Shown here: positions 11,636-12,511 of the stretch, piece after piece
Position numbering within the stretch: position 1 is the stretch's first letter
Layout: the number at the start of each line of letters is the position of its first letter
Origin: Clostridiales bacterium
GTDB lineage: Bacteria; Bacillota; Clostridia; Oscillospirales; Butyricicoccaceae
Direction: 5' to 3'
Length of the DNA stretch: 12,511 nt
Assembly: GCA_026419635.1 (NCBI GenBank)
Contig: JANZZB010000032.1
Location: 1-12,511 of the forward strand
Made by a program: the position numbers and the translations under genes
Notes under the pieces: generated by a model
The model's input: only the letters and a program-made list of their open reading frames with translations
Databases searched by the model: none
Told to the model about the DNA's origin: nothing

Positions 11636-12511
11636 CTTTCTTTGCATCCTTTCCGTCTCTGCTCTAAATAAACGATCAAAACCGTGATGTCCGCAGGGTT
11701 CACGCCGGAAATTCTGGAGGCTTGTCCTAAACTGCGCGGGCGAATCTTTGAAAGCTTTTCCCTTGCCTCGAGTCGTAAAGACTGAATATCTTTATAATCC
11801 ACGTCCTCGGGCATAAGAACATTTTCGAGCGAATGAAACTCTTCCGCTTCTTTGATCTGTCGGTTGATATAGCCCTCGTATCTGACCCGAATATCCACCT
11901 GCTCCTGAACTTCTGGTGAAAGAATCGGCCTGTTCGGATCAAAAGGAGAGAGCATCTGATAGGTAAGCTGCGGGCGACGGACAAGATCAATCAATTTGCA
12001 GCCAGTCGAGATTGGCGTACTGCCGGCAGAAGTTAAAATTCTATTTAAGTCTTCGCTTTCCGCGACACCGACTTTACTTAACCGCCGGATTTCGTTTTCT
12101 ACGGCTTCGTATTTATCCACAACTTGTTGATATCTTTCCGCAGAAATCAAACCCACACGATACCCTAAATGGCAAAGGCGCTCGTCGGCGTTGTCCTGTC
12201 GGAGCAGCAGCCTATATTCCGATCTGGAAGTCATCATTCGATATGGCTCGTTTGTACCTTTTGTTACGATATCGTCGATTAAGGTTCCGATGTAGGAACC
12301 AGCACGATCCAAAATCAGCGGTTCCGCCGATTTTAATTTTAACGCGGCATTAATTCCGGCAACCAGACCCTGTGCCGCGGCTTCTTCGTATCCGGACGTT
12401 CCGCAGAATTGCCCTGCTCCGTAAAGCCCCTCAATTTTCTTTGATTCCAGAGTCGGATAAAGTTCCAGCGGGTTTACGCAATCGTATTCAATCGCGTAGG
12501 CCTGTCTCTTA
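11632..12511 (-). CDS. mnmG: tRNA uridine-5-carboxymethylaminomethyl modification enzyme MnmG (GidA), 5' part outside the window
   Basis: 292 visible residues, the C-terminal half of a protein normally about 625 long; the frame remains open to the window edge. With MnmE, MnmG uses FAD, 5,10-methylene-THF and glycine or ammonium to build the cmnm5 group on U34 of several tRNAs. The visible part has YAIEYDCVNPLELYPTLESK, the flavin-binding GLYGAGQFCGTSGYEEAAAQG region, DRAGSYIGTLIDDIVTKG and NEPYRMMTSRSEYRLLLRQD, all diagnostic. The helical C-terminal domain that contacts MnmE and tRNA follows, ending in the SRISGVNPADITVLIVYLEQ segment. It stops in TGA overlapping the rsmG start by 4 nt. No disruption is seen. 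Confidence 0.97.
   Translation of the reverse strand, partial: KRQAYAIEYDCVNPLELYPTLESKKIEGLYGAGQFCGTSGYEEAAAQGLVAGINAALKLKSAEPLILDRAGSYIGTLIDDIVTKGTNEPYRMMTSRSEYRLLLRQDNADERLCHLGYRVGLISAERYQQVVDKYEAVENEIRRLSKVGVAESEDLNRILTSAGSTPISTGCKLIDLVRRPQLTYQMLSPFDPNRPILSPEVQEQVDIRVRYEGYINRQIKEAEEFHSLENVLMPEDVDYKDIQSLRLEAREKLSKIRPRSLGQASRISGVNPADITVLIVYLEQRRKGCKER

Overview
The window looks like a chromosomal segment close to the replication origin of a Gram-positive Clostridia member, most likely in the Ruminococcaceae/Oscillospiraceae group. That placement is an inference from protein character and gene order: mnmG-rsmG-noc-parA-parB is the order known from Firmicutes origin regions. Coding density is high, most genes are on the minus strand, Shine-Dalgarno sites are strong, and intergenic DNA is AT-rich with hairpin-plus-T terminators. 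No phage genes, transposase or CRISPR array is visible.

Plus-strand left end (1-2650): the 3' part of prfC (release factor RF3) with a terminator, then an isolated gene for a secreted lipoprotein of unknown function. That gene has its own AT-rich promoter region, which carries a 37-bp palindrome, and ends at a pair of hairpins. Minus-strand redox block (5072-2664): a conserved two-TM membrane protein, a flavodoxin-fold NAD(P)H oxidoreductase with a Cys motif, and an EFR1-type flavodoxin/2x[4Fe-4S] protein, probably one operon. Next is a gene-poor AT-rich stretch (4986-5462) holding a terminator, an 8-nt relic of a tRNA 3' end, a hairpin, and a doubtful 37-codon hydrophobic reading frame.

Serine/segregation block (5420-9760, minus): tRNA-Ser(GCU) and tRNA-Ser(UGA) share one strong promoter. 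Upstream of them is a tightly packed five-gene run, parA-parB-(coiled-coil membrane protein)-serS-mscL, with gaps of only 9-17 nt and one visible promoter before parA. Seryl-tRNA synthetase therefore lies next to both serine tRNA genes. Two parS-type palindromes lie just upstream of the parA promoter.

Origin-side block (9763-12511): a 156-nt segment with a perfect 15-bp terminal stem, several internal hairpins and a tRNA T-arm-like 3' end lies between parS and the second parB paralogue, noc. It is the least explained part of the window and the best candidate for an undescribed structured RNA or small mobile RNA element. It is followed by noc with its own promoter, a rho-independent terminator, and rsmG overlapping the 3' end of mnmG by 4 nt. 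Functionally the right half combines chromosome segregation and nucleoid occlusion (ParA, ParB/parS, Noc), tRNA and rRNA modification (MnmG, RsmG), and serine tRNA charging (SerS plus two tRNA-Ser).
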